The notes beneath the pieces are model-generated. The model did no database searches and was not told where the DNA came from. It saw nothing but the letters and a program-made list of their open reading frames with translations. From Apilactobacillus nanyangensis (lineage in GTDB: Bacteria > Bacillota > Bacilli > Lactobacillales > Lactobacillaceae), in assembly GCF_016861915.1 (NCBI RefSeq), contig NZ_BOLX01000008.1, forward strand, positions 26,146-90,145: 64,000 nucleotides of DNA, read 5' to 3'. This document shows positions 47,878 through 59,356 of the stretch, one piece after another (the stretch's first letter is position 1; each line of letters starts with the position of its first letter). The translations under genes and the position numbers were made by a program.

Positions 47878-48891
47878 ATGACTGTAAAAATTGGTATTAA
47901 CGGTTTTGGTCGTATTGGTCGTTTGGCTTTCAAACGTATCCACGAACTAAACTCAGACGAAATTGAAGTTGCTGCTATTAATGATTTAACAACTCCTTCA
48001 ATGCTTGCATACTTATTAAAATATGATTCAACACATGGTAAATTCCCAGGTGAAGTTACTTCAACTGATAACGGAATCGTTGTTGACGGTAAGGAAGTTC
48101 CAGTTTACGCTGAACGCAATGCCGCTGACCTACCATGGGTTAAAAATGATGGTGTTGACTTTGTACTAGAATGTACTGGTTTCTACACTTCAGAAGAAAA
48201 ATCACAAGCTCACTTAGACGCTGGTGCAAAGCGTGTTCTAATCTCTGCACCTGCAGGTCAAATCAAGACTGTTGTTCCTGGTGTTAACTTGGATACTCTA
48301 ACTGCTGACGACAAGATCGTTTCAGCTGGTTCATGTACTACAAGTAGTATCGCTCCTACAGCATACTTCTTAAACAAAGACTTTGGTATCAAAGTTGGTA
48401 CTATGACTACTATCCACGCATTCACTTCAACTCAAGCTATCCTAGATGGCCCTCGTGGTAAGAAGTTCAGAAACAACCGTACTGCTTCAACTAACACTAT
48501 TCCTCACTCAACTGGTGCTGCTAAGGCCTTAGGTCTTGTTGTTCCAGAACTTGACGGTAAGTTAAACGGTGTGGCTCAACGTGTTGGTATCGTTGACGGT
48601 TCATTAACTGAATTAACTGCTATCGTTGACAAGAAGAACGTTACTGCTGACGAAGTTAACGCTAAGATGAAAGAACACACTGAAGGTAACGAAGCATTTG
48701 GTTACAATGACGAACCAATCGTTTCAAGTGATATCATTGGTGATACTCACGGATCAGTATTTGATGCTACTCAAACTGATGTTACTACTTTTGGTGATGA
48801 CCAACTTGTTAAGGTATGGTCATGGTACGATAACGAATGGGGCTTTACTTGCAACATGGTTCGTACTTTACTACACTTCGCTCAACTATAA
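47878..48891 (+). CDS. gapA: Glyceraldehyde-3-phosphate dehydrogenase
   Basis: Glycolytic enzyme producing 1,3-bisphosphoglycerate and NADH. The 337-residue product has the NAD motif [12 protein letters not shown], the catalytic Cys153 in [12 protein letters not shown], His180 in [12 protein letters not shown], and [12 protein letters not shown] at the end. The residue three after the catalytic Cys is Ser, where CTTN is nearly universal. AGGAGG precedes ATG 47878. The regulator gene cggR usually found upstream is absent. Confidence 0.97.
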   Translation: MTVKIGINGFGRIGRLAFKRIHELNSDEIEVAAINDLTTPSMLAYLLKYDSTHGKFPGEVTSTDNGIVVDGKEVPVYAERNAADLPWVKNDGVDFVLECTGFYTSEEKSQAHLDAGAKRVLISAPAGQIKTVVPGVNLDTLTADDKIVSAGSCTTSSIAPTAYFLNKDFGIKVGTMTTIHAFTSTQAILDGPRGKKFRNNRTASTNTIPHSTGAAKALGLVVPELDGKLNGVAQRVGIVDGSLTELTAIVDKKNVTADEVNAKMKEHTEGNEAFGYNDEPIVSSDIIGDTHGSVFDATQTDVTTFGDDQLVKVWSWYDNEWGFTCNMVRTLLHFAQL

Positions 48892-48920
48892 TCTAAATTA
48901 TAATTTAGCAAGGCATAAGG

Positions 48921-48950
48921 TGGAGGAGGCAATTGCCTCCTCCATTTTTT
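48921..48950 (+). terminator. Terminator of gapA
   Basis: A 24-base palindrome made of TGGAGGAGGCAA and its complement TTGCCTCCTCCA, followed by six T. Confidence 0.9.
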
Positions 48951-48979
48951 ATAACAATTACTTTCTGCTTAAAAATTCT

Positions 48980-49008
48980 TTGAAATAAAGAATTAAATGA
49001 AGTATATT
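48980..49008 (+). promoter_or_regulatory. Promoter of pgk
   Basis: -35 TTGAAA (48980-48985), 17-base spacer, -10 TATATT (49003-49008). Confidence 0.65.
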
Positions 49009-49054
49009 GAAATTGTTATATCAATTTTAAATAATTTTTGGGAGGTAATCTAGA

Positions 49055-50269
49055 TTGGCTAAGACAGTTGTTTCTGATTTAGATTTAAAAGGCAAAAAAG
49101 TTTTAATGCGTGTCGACTTCAACGTTCCTATTAAAGACGGTGTTGTTGGTGACACAAGTCGTATCGTTGGTGCTATTCCAACTATCAAATACGTAATCGA
49201 ACATGGTGGAAAGGCAGTTCTATTCTCTCACCTTGGTCGTATCAAGACTGAAGATGACAAGAAAGAACTATCATTACGTCCAGTTGCTGCAAAGCTTTCT
49301 GAACTAATTGACAAACCTGTTACTTTCGTTCCCGAAACTGAAGGTGCAAAGCTTGAAGAAGCTATCAACAACATGAATGATGGTGACATCGTTGTTGTTG
49401 AAAACACTCGTTTTGAAGATGTTGTAAATGGTGAAAACGTAAAACGTGAATCTGGTAACGATCCTAAGTTAGGTCAATACTGGGCTTCACTAGGTGATTG
49501 CTTTGTAAATGATGCATTCGGTACTGCTCACCGTGAACATGCTTCAAACGTTGGTATTGCACGTGCAATGGAAGCAGAAAACAAGCCAGTTGCCGCTGGT
49601 TTCCTAATGGAAAAAGAAATTAAGTTTATCGGTGGTGCCGTAAACAATCCTAAACGTCCATTTGTTGCCATTTTAGGTGGTGCAAAGGTTTCAGATAAGA
49701 TTGGTGTTATCGATAACCTATTAGACAAGGCTGACCACATCATCATTGGTGGTGGTATGACTTACACATTCTACGCAGCTAAAGGCTTCACTATTGGTAA
49801 CTCATTAGTTGAAAAGGACAAGATTGACACTGCTAAGGAAATCCTAGCAAAGGGTGGCGACAAGATTGTTCTACCTGTTGACTCAGTTGTTGCTCCAGAA
49901 TTCAACAATGATGCACCTACTCAAGTAGTTGGTGAAAACATTCCTGATGGCCAAATGGCACTAGACATTGGTCCTAAGAGTATCGAACTATTCGAAAACG
50001 TTCTAAGAGACGCTAAGACTGTAGTTTGGAACGGACCTATGGGTGTATTTGAAATGAGTAACTTTGCTAAGGGTACTCTAGCTATTGGTAAGTTCTTAGG
50101 TGACTTAACTGACGCTACTACTGTTGTTGGTGGTGGTGACTCAACTGCCGCATGTAACGAACTAGGTGTAGCTGACAAGCTATCACACGTTTCAACAGGT
50201 GGTGGTGCTTCACTAGAATACATGGAAGGTAAGACTCTTCCAGGTATTGCCGCAATTACTGATAAATAA
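49055..50269 (+). CDS. pgk: Phosphoglycerate kinase
   Basis: Makes ATP from 1,3-bisphosphoglycerate. The 404-residue protein has the substrate motif [11 protein letters not shown], basic-patch segments, [19 protein letters not shown], and the nucleotide motif [13 protein letters not shown]. It starts at TTG 49055 after GGGAGGT. It is separated from gapA by a terminator and its own promoter, so it is not in a cggR-gap-pgk operon. Confidence 0.98.
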   Translation: MAKTVVSDLDLKGKKVLMRVDFNVPIKDGVVGDTSRIVGAIPTIKYVIEHGGKAVLFSHLGRIKTEDDKKELSLRPVAAKLSELIDKPVTFVPETEGAKLEEAINNMNDGDIVVVENTRFEDVVNGENVKRESGNDPKLGQYWASLGDCFVNDAFGTAHREHASNVGIARAMEAENKPVAAGFLMEKEIKFIGGAVNNPKRPFVAILGGAKVSDKIGVIDNLLDKADHIIIGGGMTYTFYAAKGFTIGNSLVEKDKIDTAKEILAKGGDKIVLPVDSVVAPEFNNDAPTQVVGENIPDGQMALDIGPKSIELFENVLRDAKTVVWNGPMGVFEMSNFAKGTLAIGKFLGDLTDATTVVGGGDSTAACNELGVADKLSHVSTGGGASLEYMEGKTLPGIAAITDK

Positions 50270-50284
50270 GAATAATATCTTTTT

Positions 50285-50317
50285 AAGATTCGATGTATAA
50301 CATCGGGTCTTTTTTTT
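50285..50317 (+). terminator. Terminator of pgk
   Basis: AAGATTCGATG pairs with CATCGGGTCTT (two G-U) around TATAA and is followed by a long T-run. Confidence 0.88.
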
Positions 50318-50442
50318 GTATAATAAAAGGAGTGAAATTTTTATTAAAACAATGTACGCAATTTGTTAATATCAATTATTTAGTGATATCATTGGTATAT
50401 AGCGATTTGTAATAATCTGTTTAAAAGAATAGGAGGTAAAAA

Positions 50443-51204
50443 ATGAGAACTCCTTTTATCGTTGGAAATTGGAAAATGAATTTAACATTACATGAAGTTG
50501 AAGAATTCTTAGATGCAGTCAAAGGAAACCTACCAGATCCTAAAGACGTTGAATGCGCAATTGCTGCATCATCAATTTACATGGATGTATTAACTAGATT
50601 TTGTAAAGAAGAAACAAATCTAAAAGCGGCCGCTCAAAACTGTTTCTACAAAGATTCAGGTGCCTATACCGGTGAAGTAAGTCCAATGGCACTTGCCGAT
50701 ATGGGTGTTAAATATGTTATGTTGGGTCATTCAGAACGTCGCAAATACTTTGACGAAACCAATAAGATGATTAATAAAAAGGTTAAAGCCGTTTTAGCTA
50801 ACAACATGGTGCCAATTATTTGTTGTGATGAAACAATGGCTAAAAGAAAGACCTATGATGAAATGAACTGGGTGGTTAATCCAGTCATTGAAGCATTAAA
50901 GGGAATCTCTGAAGACGATGCTAAAAATGTTGTCATTGGTTATGAACCAAGTTGGGCAATTGGAACCGGAAAATCAGCTAGTGGTGCTGAAATTCAGGAA
51001 GCATGTTTTCTAATCCGTGAAACGCTAAAAGACTTATATGGTGATGATATTGCTAATCAAATCAGAATCGTATATGGGGGAAGCGTAAACGCTAGAAACG
51101 TTTCAGAAATTATGAGTCAGGATGATGTTGATGGAGTCTTGCCTGGAAAGAGTAGTTTAAAGGCAAAAGAATTCATCAAAATTGTTAATTACCAAAATAA
51201 TTAA
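50443..51204 (+). CDS. tpiA: Triosephosphate isomerase, divergent
   Basis: Interconverts dihydroxyacetone phosphate and glyceraldehyde 3-phosphate. The 253-residue TIM barrel keeps the catalytic residues Lys11 (GNWKMN), His96 (LGHSERR) and Glu168 (YEPSWAIGTGK) and the loop-7 YGGSVNARN. It departs from the norm in three conserved places: CCDE where CVGE is usual (127-130), Ser for Val in the loop-6 hinge (YEPSW), and PGKSS (234-238) where the phosphate-binding VGGAS is expected. AGGAGGT precedes the start. Likely still an isomerase, but with altered phosphate contacts. Confidence 0.88.
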   Translation: MRTPFIVGNWKMNLTLHEVEEFLDAVKGNLPDPKDVECAIAASSIYMDVLTRFCKEETNLKAAAQNCFYKDSGAYTGEVSPMALADMGVKYVMLGHSERRKYFDETNKMINKKVKAVLANNMVPIICCDETMAKRKTYDEMNWVVNPVIEALKGISEDDAKNVVIGYEPSWAIGTGKSASGAEIQEACFLIRETLKDLYGDDIANQIRIVYGGSVNARNVSEIMSQDDVDGVLPGKSSLKAKEFIKIVNYQNN

Positions 51205-51223
51205 CAGATTGAACAGTTTTTTA

Positions 51224-51252
51224 TTGAAACTTGGTCTGTAAAATAATAAAAT
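51224..51252 (+). promoter_or_regulatory. Promoter of eno
   Basis: -35 TTGAAA (51224-51229), 17-base spacer, -10 TAAAAT (51247-51252). Confidence 0.65.
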
Positions 51253-51290
51253 GAAGGTAGCCTTGATTCCGAGGTAACAACTTTCATTAA

Positions 51291-52622
<1,332 letters not shown>

Positions 52623-52637
52623 TAACTAACTGTTACT

Positions 52638-52671
52638 AAAAAAAGCATTGAATTATTTCAATGCTTTTTTT
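52638..52671 (+). terminator. Terminator of eno
   Basis: A 15-base-pair stem AAAAAAAGCATTGAA/TTCAATGCTTTTTTT around TTAT. Confidence 0.92.
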
Positions 52672-52725
52672 GTACATAAAATTATATGGTATGATTGATA
52701 TACCAATAAAAAGAAGGCGAACATA

Positions 52726-54252
52726 TTGCAAAGTGATAATTTAAGACGATTTAAATCAGTGCTGTACGGTTTATTAATTGGACTGGCAGTCGGAATGGTA
52801 GTTAGTCTATTTAGAATATCGATTGAGGGACTATCTACACAATTTTTAAAACTAGCTAAGATAGCAAGAACTAACTTATCGGTACTGATTATTTTAATCA
52901 TTTTGAATTTACTAATTGCATTTTTCGTATATTACTTAGTAAAACGAGATAAAAATATTAAAGGATCCGGGATCCCACAGGTCGAAGGGCAGTTAAACGG
53001 TGAACTAGATTATTCATGGTTCTCGGTTTTGAGCAAGAAGTTCATTGGTGGAGTTCTTGCCATTTCTAGTGGGCTATTTTTAGGCCGTGAAGGTCCTTCG
53101 ATTCAATTAGGTGCTGCTATTGCCCAAGGACTAGCAGATACATTTAAACAGACAAAACAAGCACGTAAAACAATTATTTCCGGTGGGTCAGCTGCTGGTT
53201 TATCCGCAGCTTTTAATGCACCCATTGCCAGTACATTGTTTGTGCTAGAAGAAATCTATCATAATTTTTCAACATCGGTATGGTTAACTTCACTTTCGGC
53301 AGCCATTAGTGCAAACTTTGTTTCCACAGCTGTCTTTGGAAAGGTGCCAGTATTACATATGAGTTATTCACATGTGATTCCACTACATATCTATCCATAC
53401 TTAATTGGATTGGGAATTGTAATTGGAATCGGTGGATTAATTTATGAGTATGCTACACTCCACGTCAATGACTGGTACGCTAAGTTAGAATGGATACCAA
53501 ACATTGTATGGGTATTGATTCCATTTATCCTAGTCATTCCGTTTGAAATGTACTTACCCACAATCGTAGGTGGGGGTAGCACAATGGTATTAACAATCGC
53601 CAAGGCTGCACCCACCATTACGGTATTACTATGGTTCTTGTTGATTCGTTTCGTGATGTCGATACTATCCTATTCAACCGGATTACCCGGTGGCATTTTC
53701 CTACCAATGCTTTCATTAGGGGCATTGATTGGGGCGATTTATTCAGAGGTGTTAATTCAATTCGGTGTATTACCACAAAGTTATTTTGTTAACTTCATCA
53801 TCATCTCAATGAGTGGGTTCTTTGCCTGTGTCGGAAAGGCACCATTTACAGCTATTTTACTTATCACTGAAATGGTTGGATCACTACAAAACTTAATGTC
53901 ATTGGCATTTGTGACATTAGTGGCATACGAAGTTACCGACTTATTAGGTGGTAGTCCAATTTACAATGAAATGTTGCAAAAGATGTTAAGTCCGCAAAAG
54001 TTGTCAACAAGTGGACAACTAACCAACCTATATTTCTCAGTTCAATTGGGGTCAGATATGGATGGAAAAGCTGTTAAAACTATCAATTGGCCTGATGGTT
54101 GTCTAATTAGTTCAATTAAAAGAAATGAACAATACATTATCCCAGATGGGGATACAATCATTAAAGCTGGGGATAACATTGAGATATCTACAAACTACGA
54201 CAACCGTGGTTATGTATATACACATGTGGAAAAACTAACATTGGATAATTAA
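52726..54252 (+). CDS. ClC family chloride transporter with RCK-C domain
   Basis: A 508-residue ClC protein with about 12 membrane helices and the anion-path motifs GSGIPQVEG, GREGPSIQLG and GGIFLPMLSLG. Both the gating Glu (GREGP) and the inner proton Glu (LFVLEEIYHNF) are present, which fits an H+/Cl- antiporter rather than a channel. A soluble TrkA-C-like domain occupies about 430-505 (LGSDMDGKAVKTINWPDGCL; GDTIIKAGDNIEI). It starts at TTG 52726 with a weak ribosome-binding site. A role in acid or pH response is inferred. Confidence 0.9.
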   Translation: MQSDNLRRFKSVLYGLLIGLAVGMVVSLFRISIEGLSTQFLKLAKIARTNLSVLIILIILNLLIAFFVYYLVKRDKNIKGSGIPQVEGQLNGELDYSWFSVLSKKFIGGVLAISSGLFLGREGPSIQLGAAIAQGLADTFKQTKQARKTIISGGSAAGLSAAFNAPIASTLFVLEEIYHNFSTSVWLTSLSAAISANFVSTAVFGKVPVLHMSYSHVIPLHIYPYLIGLGIVIGIGGLIYEYATLHVNDWYAKLEWIPNIVWVLIPFILVIPFEMYLPTIVGGGSTMVLTIAKAAPTITVLLWFLLIRFVMSILSYSTGLPGGIFLPMLSLGALIGAIYSEVLIQFGVLPQSYFVNFIIISMSGFFACVGKAPFTAILLITEMVGSLQNLMSLAFVTLVAYEVTDLLGGSPIYNEMLQKMLSPQKLSTSGQLTNLYFSVQLGSDMDGKAVKTINWPDGCLISSIKRNEQYIIPDGDTIIKAGDNIEISTNYDNRGYVYTHVEKLTLDN

Positions 54253-54352
54253 AATTTTGATTAATTGGCATGTTAGAAAGTATTATGATAAACTAAACAG
54301 TAAAGATAAAGTTAAAGATGAAACCTATGTATTTTAGGTAGGAGGCAACGAA

Positions 54353-54592
54353 TTGTATAATTTCTTAATGAATATAATTTGGATTGACAGTGTATTAATT
54401 ATCATCGCTGTCTTGATGCAACCAGCAAAGACTAACAATGATGCAATGTCTTCTTTAACCGGTGGTGCTGATGATTTGTTTGCCAACTCTAAGCCACGTG
54501 GTTTTGAAGCCTTTATGCAAAAAGTAACAGTTGTATTATTGATTATCTTCTTTGCATCAGCATTAGGATTAGTTTGGTTATCATCACACTAG
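54353..54592 (+). CDS. secG: Preprotein translocase subunit SecG
   Basis: Small accessory subunit of the SecYEG channel. The 79-residue product has two membrane helices (IIWIDSVLIIIAVLMQP and VTVVLLIIFFASALGLVWL) flanking the loop SSLTGGADDLFANSKPRG, which is typical of SecG. It starts at TTG 54353 after GGAGG. It precedes rnr and smpB, the order usual in lactobacilli. Confidence 0.95.
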   Translation: MYNFLMNIIWIDSVLIIIAVLMQPAKTNNDAMSSLTGGADDLFANSKPRGFEAFMQKVTVVLLIIFFASALGLVWLSSH

Positions 54593-54601
54593 TTAATAAG
54601 A

Positions 54602-54630
54602 CTCCTGTAATTTTTACAGGAGCTTTTTTT
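54602..54630 (+). terminator. Terminator of secG
   Basis: CTCCTGTAA pairs with TTACAGGAG around TTT, then C and seven T. Confidence 0.88.
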
Positions 54631-54741
54631 ATGTGAAACCGTTAAACCATTTATTATAGACGGTATAAAAATGTTAAAATACAAGATATGAGTTATCGAA
54701 TTTGATTTAAGATCGAAAATTTAAAACTTAAGGAGTAAATC

Positions 54742-57093
54742 GTGGAAGATAATAGTTTAAAACAAGAAATTCATGCTGTTCTTCAAAAGTTCCCTAATCG
54801 TGAATTTTCAGTTGAAGAATTAGCCGATGAATTAGGATACCATGGTGCAAATGCATTTAAACTAATTGTCCAATCATTAGCTGTGTTAGAACGCGAAAAG
54901 ACAGTTATGGTTACTGAAACAGGCAATTTTAAGTTAAACGTGCAAGGTGAAACAATCGAAGGAACATTTCATGCAAATCCAAAGGGGTTCGGATTTGTTA
55001 ACTATGATGAAAACCTAGAAGATGCATTCATCGCACCTGACAACACACTACAAGCAATGAACGGTGATACTGTTCAAATTGAAATTGTAAGACGTGCCGA
55101 TCAAAACTCTGGTAAAGGTCCAGAAGGTAAGGTTGTAAACATCGTTGAAAGAAACTACGAACAAGTAGTTGGTGAATTCACCCGTACTGACGATGACCAA
55201 GGATACGTTGGACAAGTTAAGCTAAAAGAAAAGAAGCTTATTAACTACAAGTTTTACGTTACAGGTGTTGGTCTAAAACCTACACCAGGTGAAGTAATTA
55301 CTGCCGAAATTACTGAATACCCAAATGCTGACCACCCAGATTACATGGTTGGTATCGCAAAGGAAGTAATTGGTAGCGTTGATGATCCAGGAATCGACAT
55401 CCTACAAATCGTCTACGCTCATGATATTCCAGCTCAATTCCCAGAAGACGTATTACAAGAAGCAGACGCTATTCCAGAAGAAATTAGTGAAGAAGAAAAG
55501 CAAGGTCGAGAAGACATTACTGATCAAACACTAGTTACTATTGATGGGGAATCGTCAAAGGACTTGGATGACGCCGTTACTGTATGGAAATTACCAAATG
55601 GTAACTATCACTTAGGTGTTCATATTGCCGATGTTTCTCACTATGTAAAACCAGGTAGTCTTTTGGATGAAGAAGCATACAAACGTGGTACTTCTGTTTA
55701 CCTAACAGACAGAGTTATCCCAATGCTTCCAAGAAGATTATCAAATGGGATTTGTTCATTGAACGAAGGCGAACTTCGTCTATGTATGAGTTGTGATATG
55801 GAAATCAACCCATCCGGAAACGTTGTTGACCATCGTATTCACCCAAGTGTGATGAGATCTAAGGCCAGAATGACCTACAAGGCTGTAAATGACATCCTAG
55901 AAGCACATGATGAAAACACAATGGAACGTTATAAAGACTTAGTTCCAATGTTTGAAGAAATGGGCGAACTACACAAGATTCTATACAAACAACGTCGCCG
56001 TCGTGGTGCCATTGACTTCGATGATAATGAATCAGAAATCATCGTTGATGAAACTGGTCACCCAATCGACATTAAGCTAAGAGTTCGTGGTACTGCTGAA
56101 AGAATGATTGAATCATTTATGTTAGCTGCCAACGAAACTGTTGCTGAACATTACTGTAAAGCTCATGCACCATTCATCTACCGTGTTCACGAAACACCAG
56201 ATGGAGAACGTGTAAAGAACTTCTTCGAATTCTTAACCGCATTCGGTGTAGAAGTTAAGGGTGACCCTGATCACTTGAAGCCAAAGGTATTACAAAACGT
56301 ATTGAAGAAGGTTGCCGGTAAGCCAGAAGAACCTGCCGTATCAGTTATGATGCTTAGAAGTTTGAAGCAAGCTAGATATACTGACCAACCACTTGGTCAC
56401 TTTGGTCTAGGTGCTGAATTCTACACTCATTTCACTTCTCCAATCAGAAGATACCCAGATACAACTGTTCACCGTTTAATTCACCACTATGAAGACAACG
56501 GTATCAACAAGGAATCAAAGGCTAAATACGCCGGATTACTTGAAGAAATTTCAGATCATTCATCAAAGGCAGAACGTCGTTCAATCGATGCAGAACGTGA
56601 TACTGATGCAATGAAGAAGGCTGAATACATGGCAGACCACATCGGAGAAGAATTCGATGCAACTGTTAGTTCAGTTCTTAAGTTTGGTATGTTTATCGAA
56701 CTTGAAAATACTGTTGAAGGATTAGTTCACATTAGTCGTATGAAAGACGACTACTATGAATACATTGAAAAGTACCTAGCACTTGTTGGTAGAAATACTC
56801 ACCGTACTTACAGAATTGGTCAACCAGTTCGTGTTAAGGTGGTTAACGTTGACGTTGACCAAAGTGCCGTTGACTTTGATATTGTTAATCCAGAAGACAC
56901 ACCAATGTCTAAGCTAAAACCAGAAAGTCACAGTAATGGTGCTCATGGTCGCGGTGGCAGAAACAACGGTGGTCGTCGTAATAACAACAGAAGAAATGAC
57001 AACAAGAATGGTAAGTTTGGTAGAAACAACAATAACCGCCATTCAAGAAACAACAACCGTAATGGTCGTAATCATTCCAATTCAAAACATTAA
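54742..57093 (+). CDS. rnr: Ribonuclease R
   Basis: 3'-5' exoribonuclease that degrades structured RNA and works with SmpB/tmRNA in rescue of stalled ribosomes. The 783-residue protein has an N-terminal winged helix, two cold-shock domains (GTFHANPKGFGFVNYDE), the RNB core with the catalytic DGESSKDLDDAV, and an S1 domain near 640-720 (VSSVLKFGMFIELENTVEGL). The last 50 or so residues are a disordered Asn/Arg/Gly-rich tail. It starts at GTG 54742 after AAGGAG. smpB follows in 21 bases. Confidence 0.97.
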   Translation: MEDNSLKQEIHAVLQKFPNREFSVEELADELGYHGANAFKLIVQSLAVLEREKTVMVTETGNFKLNVQGETIEGTFHANPKGFGFVNYDENLEDAFIAPDNTLQAMNGDTVQIEIVRRADQNSGKGPEGKVVNIVERNYEQVVGEFTRTDDDQGYVGQVKLKEKKLINYKFYVTGVGLKPTPGEVITAEITEYPNADHPDYMVGIAKEVIGSVDDPGIDILQIVYAHDIPAQFPEDVLQEADAIPEEISEEEKQGREDITDQTLVTIDGESSKDLDDAVTVWKLPNGNYHLGVHIADVSHYVKPGSLLDEEAYKRGTSVYLTDRVIPMLPRRLSNGICSLNEGELRLCMSCDMEINPSGNVVDHRIHPSVMRSKARMTYKAVNDILEAHDENTMERYKDLVPMFEEMGELHKILYKQRRRRGAIDFDDNESEIIVDETGHPIDIKLRVRGTAERMIESFMLAANETVAEHYCKAHAPFIYRVHETPDGERVKNFFEFLTAFGVEVKGDPDHLKPKVLQNVLKKVAGKPEEPAVSVMMLRSLKQARYTDQPLGHFGLGAEFYTHFTSPIRRYPDTTVHRLIHHYEDNGINKESKAKYAGLLEEISDHSSKAERRSIDAERDTDAMKKAEYMADHIGEEFDATVSSVLKFGMFIELENTVEGLVHISRMKDDYYEYIEKYLALVGRNTHRTYRIGQPVRVKVVNVDVDQSAVDFDIVNPEDTPMSKLKPESHSNGAHGRGGRNNGGRRNNNRRNDNKNGKFGRNNNNRHSRNNNRNGRNHSNSKH

Positions 57094-57114
57094 TTGGTTG
57101 AGAGGTGATTGATA

Positions 57115-57588
57115 ATGGTTAAAAAGAAACCAACTAATAAAGACGATAACTTGGTTGCGCAAAATCGCAAAGCTCGTCATGATTACCGTGTTTTACAAAC
57201 CTATGAAGCTGGAATTGCATTGACCGGGACTGAAATCAAGTCCGTTCGTGCAAGTCGTGTCAATCTAAAGGATGGGTTCGCCCAAATTAGAGATGGCCAA
57301 GCTACATTGATGAATGTTCACATTAGTGAATATGAACAAGGTAATCAGTTCAATCATGATCCACTTAGAAATCGTAAATTGTTATTACACAAGCAAGAAA
57401 TCAAACGTTTAGCAAAGGAAACAGATAAAAAGGGAGTTACAATTGTTCCCTTGAAGATGTACCTTAAGAAAGGTTTTGCTAAGGTATTGATTGGTGTTGC
57501 TGAAGGTAAGCATGAATACGATAAACGTGAAACAATGAAGAAACGTGATCAAGAACGTGAAATCTCACGTGTCCTAAAACACTACTAA
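57115..57588 (+). CDS. smpB: tmRNA-binding protein SmpB
   Basis: Carries tmRNA to stalled ribosomes. The 157-residue protein has the beta-barrel core ([40 protein letters not shown]) and the basic C-terminal tail [15 protein letters not shown]. The ATG at 57115 sits seven bases after GAGGTG; a TTG at 57109 is too close. It shares a transcript with rnr; ssrA is not in the window. Confidence 0.97.
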   Translation: MVKKKPTNKDDNLVAQNRKARHDYRVLQTYEAGIALTGTEIKSVRASRVNLKDGFAQIRDGQATLMNVHISEYEQGNQFNHDPLRNRKLLLHKQEIKRLAKETDKKGVTIVPLKMYLKKGFAKVLIGVAEGKHEYDKRETMKKRDQEREISRVLKHY

Positions 57589-57618
57589 AAAAAGCGTCCC
57601 GTTATGGGGCGCTTTTTT
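57588..57618 (+). terminator. Terminator of rnr-smpB
   Basis: AAAAAAGCGTCCC pairs with GGGGCGCTTTTTT (one G-U) around GTTAT. Confidence 0.9.
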
Positions 57619-57670
57619 GCGATGTGAATTTATTATATATATGATAAAATTGTATATAGAGGTGTTATAA

Positions 57671-58360
57671 ATGAAACCTTTTATTCACAATGACTGGTGG
57701 GATGTATTAAAGCCAGAATTTGAAAAAGAGTATTACCAAGATTTACGCAAATTTTTAGTTGAAGAATATGAAAATTATGAAATTCATCCAAATGCTAACC
57801 AAATCTATGAGGCATTTGAATGGACACCATTCTCAAAAGTAAAAGTGGTTATTTTAGGACAAGACCCATACCATGAACCCAACCAAGCGCATGGTTTGAG
57901 TTTTTCAGTCCTACCAGGTGTGAAGGTACCACCTTCGTTGAGAAATATTTATAAAGAACTAGAAAGTGATTTAGGCATCAAACCGGTTAACCATGGTTAT
58001 CTTGAAAAGTGGGCCAAACAAGGAGTTCTATTGTTAAACTCAGTTTTGACGGTACGAGACGGAATTGCATTTTCTCACAAATCAAAGGGCTGGGAAAAAC
58101 TAACCGATACTGCAATTGAAAAATTGTCAGAACGTCCTGAGCCAGTCGTCTTTATCCTTTGGGGGAGAGCGGCTAGAGACAAGGTTAAGTTGATTAATAC
58201 TAAGACCAATATCGTAATTGAATCAGCACATCCAAGTCCTTTATCGGCTCACCGTGGTTTCTTTGGTTCCAAACCATTTTCAAAGACCAATATCGCCCTA
58301 GAATCATTGGGTGAAAAGCCAATTGATTGGCAACTACCAGAACACGTTACAATCCATTAG
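57671..58360 (+). CDS. ung: Uracil-DNA glycosylase
   Basis: Removes uracil from DNA. The 229-residue protein has the family-1 motifs [18 protein letters not shown] (catalytic Asp) and [14 protein letters not shown] (catalytic His), and [18 protein letters not shown] precedes ATG 57671. It is followed in 11 bases by pta, so both are likely cotranscribed. Confidence 0.97.
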   Translation: MKPFIHNDWWDVLKPEFEKEYYQDLRKFLVEEYENYEIHPNANQIYEAFEWTPFSKVKVVILGQDPYHEPNQAHGLSFSVLPGVKVPPSLRNIYKELESDLGIKPVNHGYLEKWAKQGVLLLNSVLTVRDGIAFSHKSKGWEKLTDTAIEKLSERPEPVVFILWGRAARDKVKLINTKTNIVIESAHPSPLSAHRGFFGSKPFSKTNIALESLGEKPIDWQLPEHVTIH

Positions 58361-58371
58361 GAGGAAGAAAT

Positions 58372-59337
58372 ATGAGTTTATTAGATGAATTAAAAGAAAA
58401 GATCAGTGGTTTAAACAAGAAAATCGTTTTCCCAGAAGGAGACGACATTAGAATCATCGAAGCAGCTAGTCGTTTAGCTGACGAAAACATAATTCACCCA
58501 GTACTATTAGGTAATCCTGAAGAAATCAAAGCAAATGCTGGTGACTTCAACCTATCAAACGTTGAAATTGTCGACATTAACAACTACCCAGAAAAAGACT
58601 TCGAAGAAATGCTAGATGCATTAGAAGAACGTCGTAACGGTAAGAACACCCGTGAACAATTAGCTGAATGGTTAAAGGATGCTAACTACTTCGGTACTAT
58701 GTTGGTATACATGGATAAGGCTGATGGAATGGTATCAGGTGCAGCTCATGCCACAGGAGACACTGTTAGACCTGCTCTTCAAATCATCAAGACTCAAGAA
58801 GGTATGCGTCGTATCTCAGGTTCATTCTTAATGCAAAAGGGAGATACTAGATACATCTTTGCTGACTGTGCTATCAACATCGAACTAGATGCTAAGGGTA
58901 TGGTTGAAGTCGCTAAGCAAAGTGTTATCACTGCTAAACAATTCAACATCGATCCCAAGGTTGCCTTCCTAAGTTTCTCAACTAAGGGTTCAGCTAAGGG
59001 TGACATGGTAACCAAGGTTCAAGAAGCCGCTGCAATGGCTAAAGAAGAACTAGATGTTCCTTCAGATGGTGAACTACAATTTGATGCTGCATTAGTACCA
59101 GAAGTTGCTAACAAGAAAGCACCTGGTTCAGAAGTGGCTGGACAAGCAAATGTCTTCGTATTCCCTGAACTACAATCAGGAAATATTGGTTACAAGATTG
59201 CTCAACGTCTAGGTGGCTTTGAAGCGTTCGGTCCACTACTACAAGGTTTGGCCAAACCAGTATCAGACCTTTCACGTGGATGTGTTGCTGAAGATGTTTA
59301 CAACGTTGCAATCATTAACGCAATCCAATCTCTATAA
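58372..59337 (+). CDS. pta: Phosphate acetyltransferase
   Basis: Interconverts acetyl-CoA and acetyl phosphate; in heterofermentative lactobacilli it links acetyl phosphate to ethanol or acetate formation. From ATG 58372 (AGGAGGAAG site) it is 321 residues, with KIVFPEGDDIRIIEAASRLA, GMVSGAAHATGDTVRPALQI, and the C-terminal NVFVFPELQSGNIGYKIAQR. An upstream in-frame codon at 58327 lies within ung and is rejected. Confidence 0.96.
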   Translation: MSLLDELKEKISGLNKKIVFPEGDDIRIIEAASRLADENIIHPVLLGNPEEIKANAGDFNLSNVEIVDINNYPEKDFEEMLDALEERRNGKNTREQLAEWLKDANYFGTMLVYMDKADGMVSGAAHATGDTVRPALQIIKTQEGMRRISGSFLMQKGDTRYIFADCAINIELDAKGMVEVAKQSVITAKQFNIDPKVAFLSFSTKGSAKGDMVTKVQEAAAMAKEELDVPSDGELQFDAALVPEVANKKAPGSEVAGQANVFVFPELQSGNIGYKIAQRLGGFEAFGPLLQGLAKPVSDLSRGCVAEDVYNVAIINAIQSL

Positions 59338-59356
59338 GCAAAAGGAGGGATGATTC

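Noticed and set aside
48698..48988. 96-codon plus-strand frame overlapping the end of gapA and its terminator
   Set aside because: Out of frame with gapA, crosses the terminator, and its product is low-complexity Leu/Asn-rich sequence.
50318..50442. Small gene or riboswitch before tpiA
   Set aside because: An AAAGGAG is visible near 50326, but no reading frame longer than a few codons follows and no stable fold is evident; only a weak promoter-like TTGTTA/TATCAT pair was seen.
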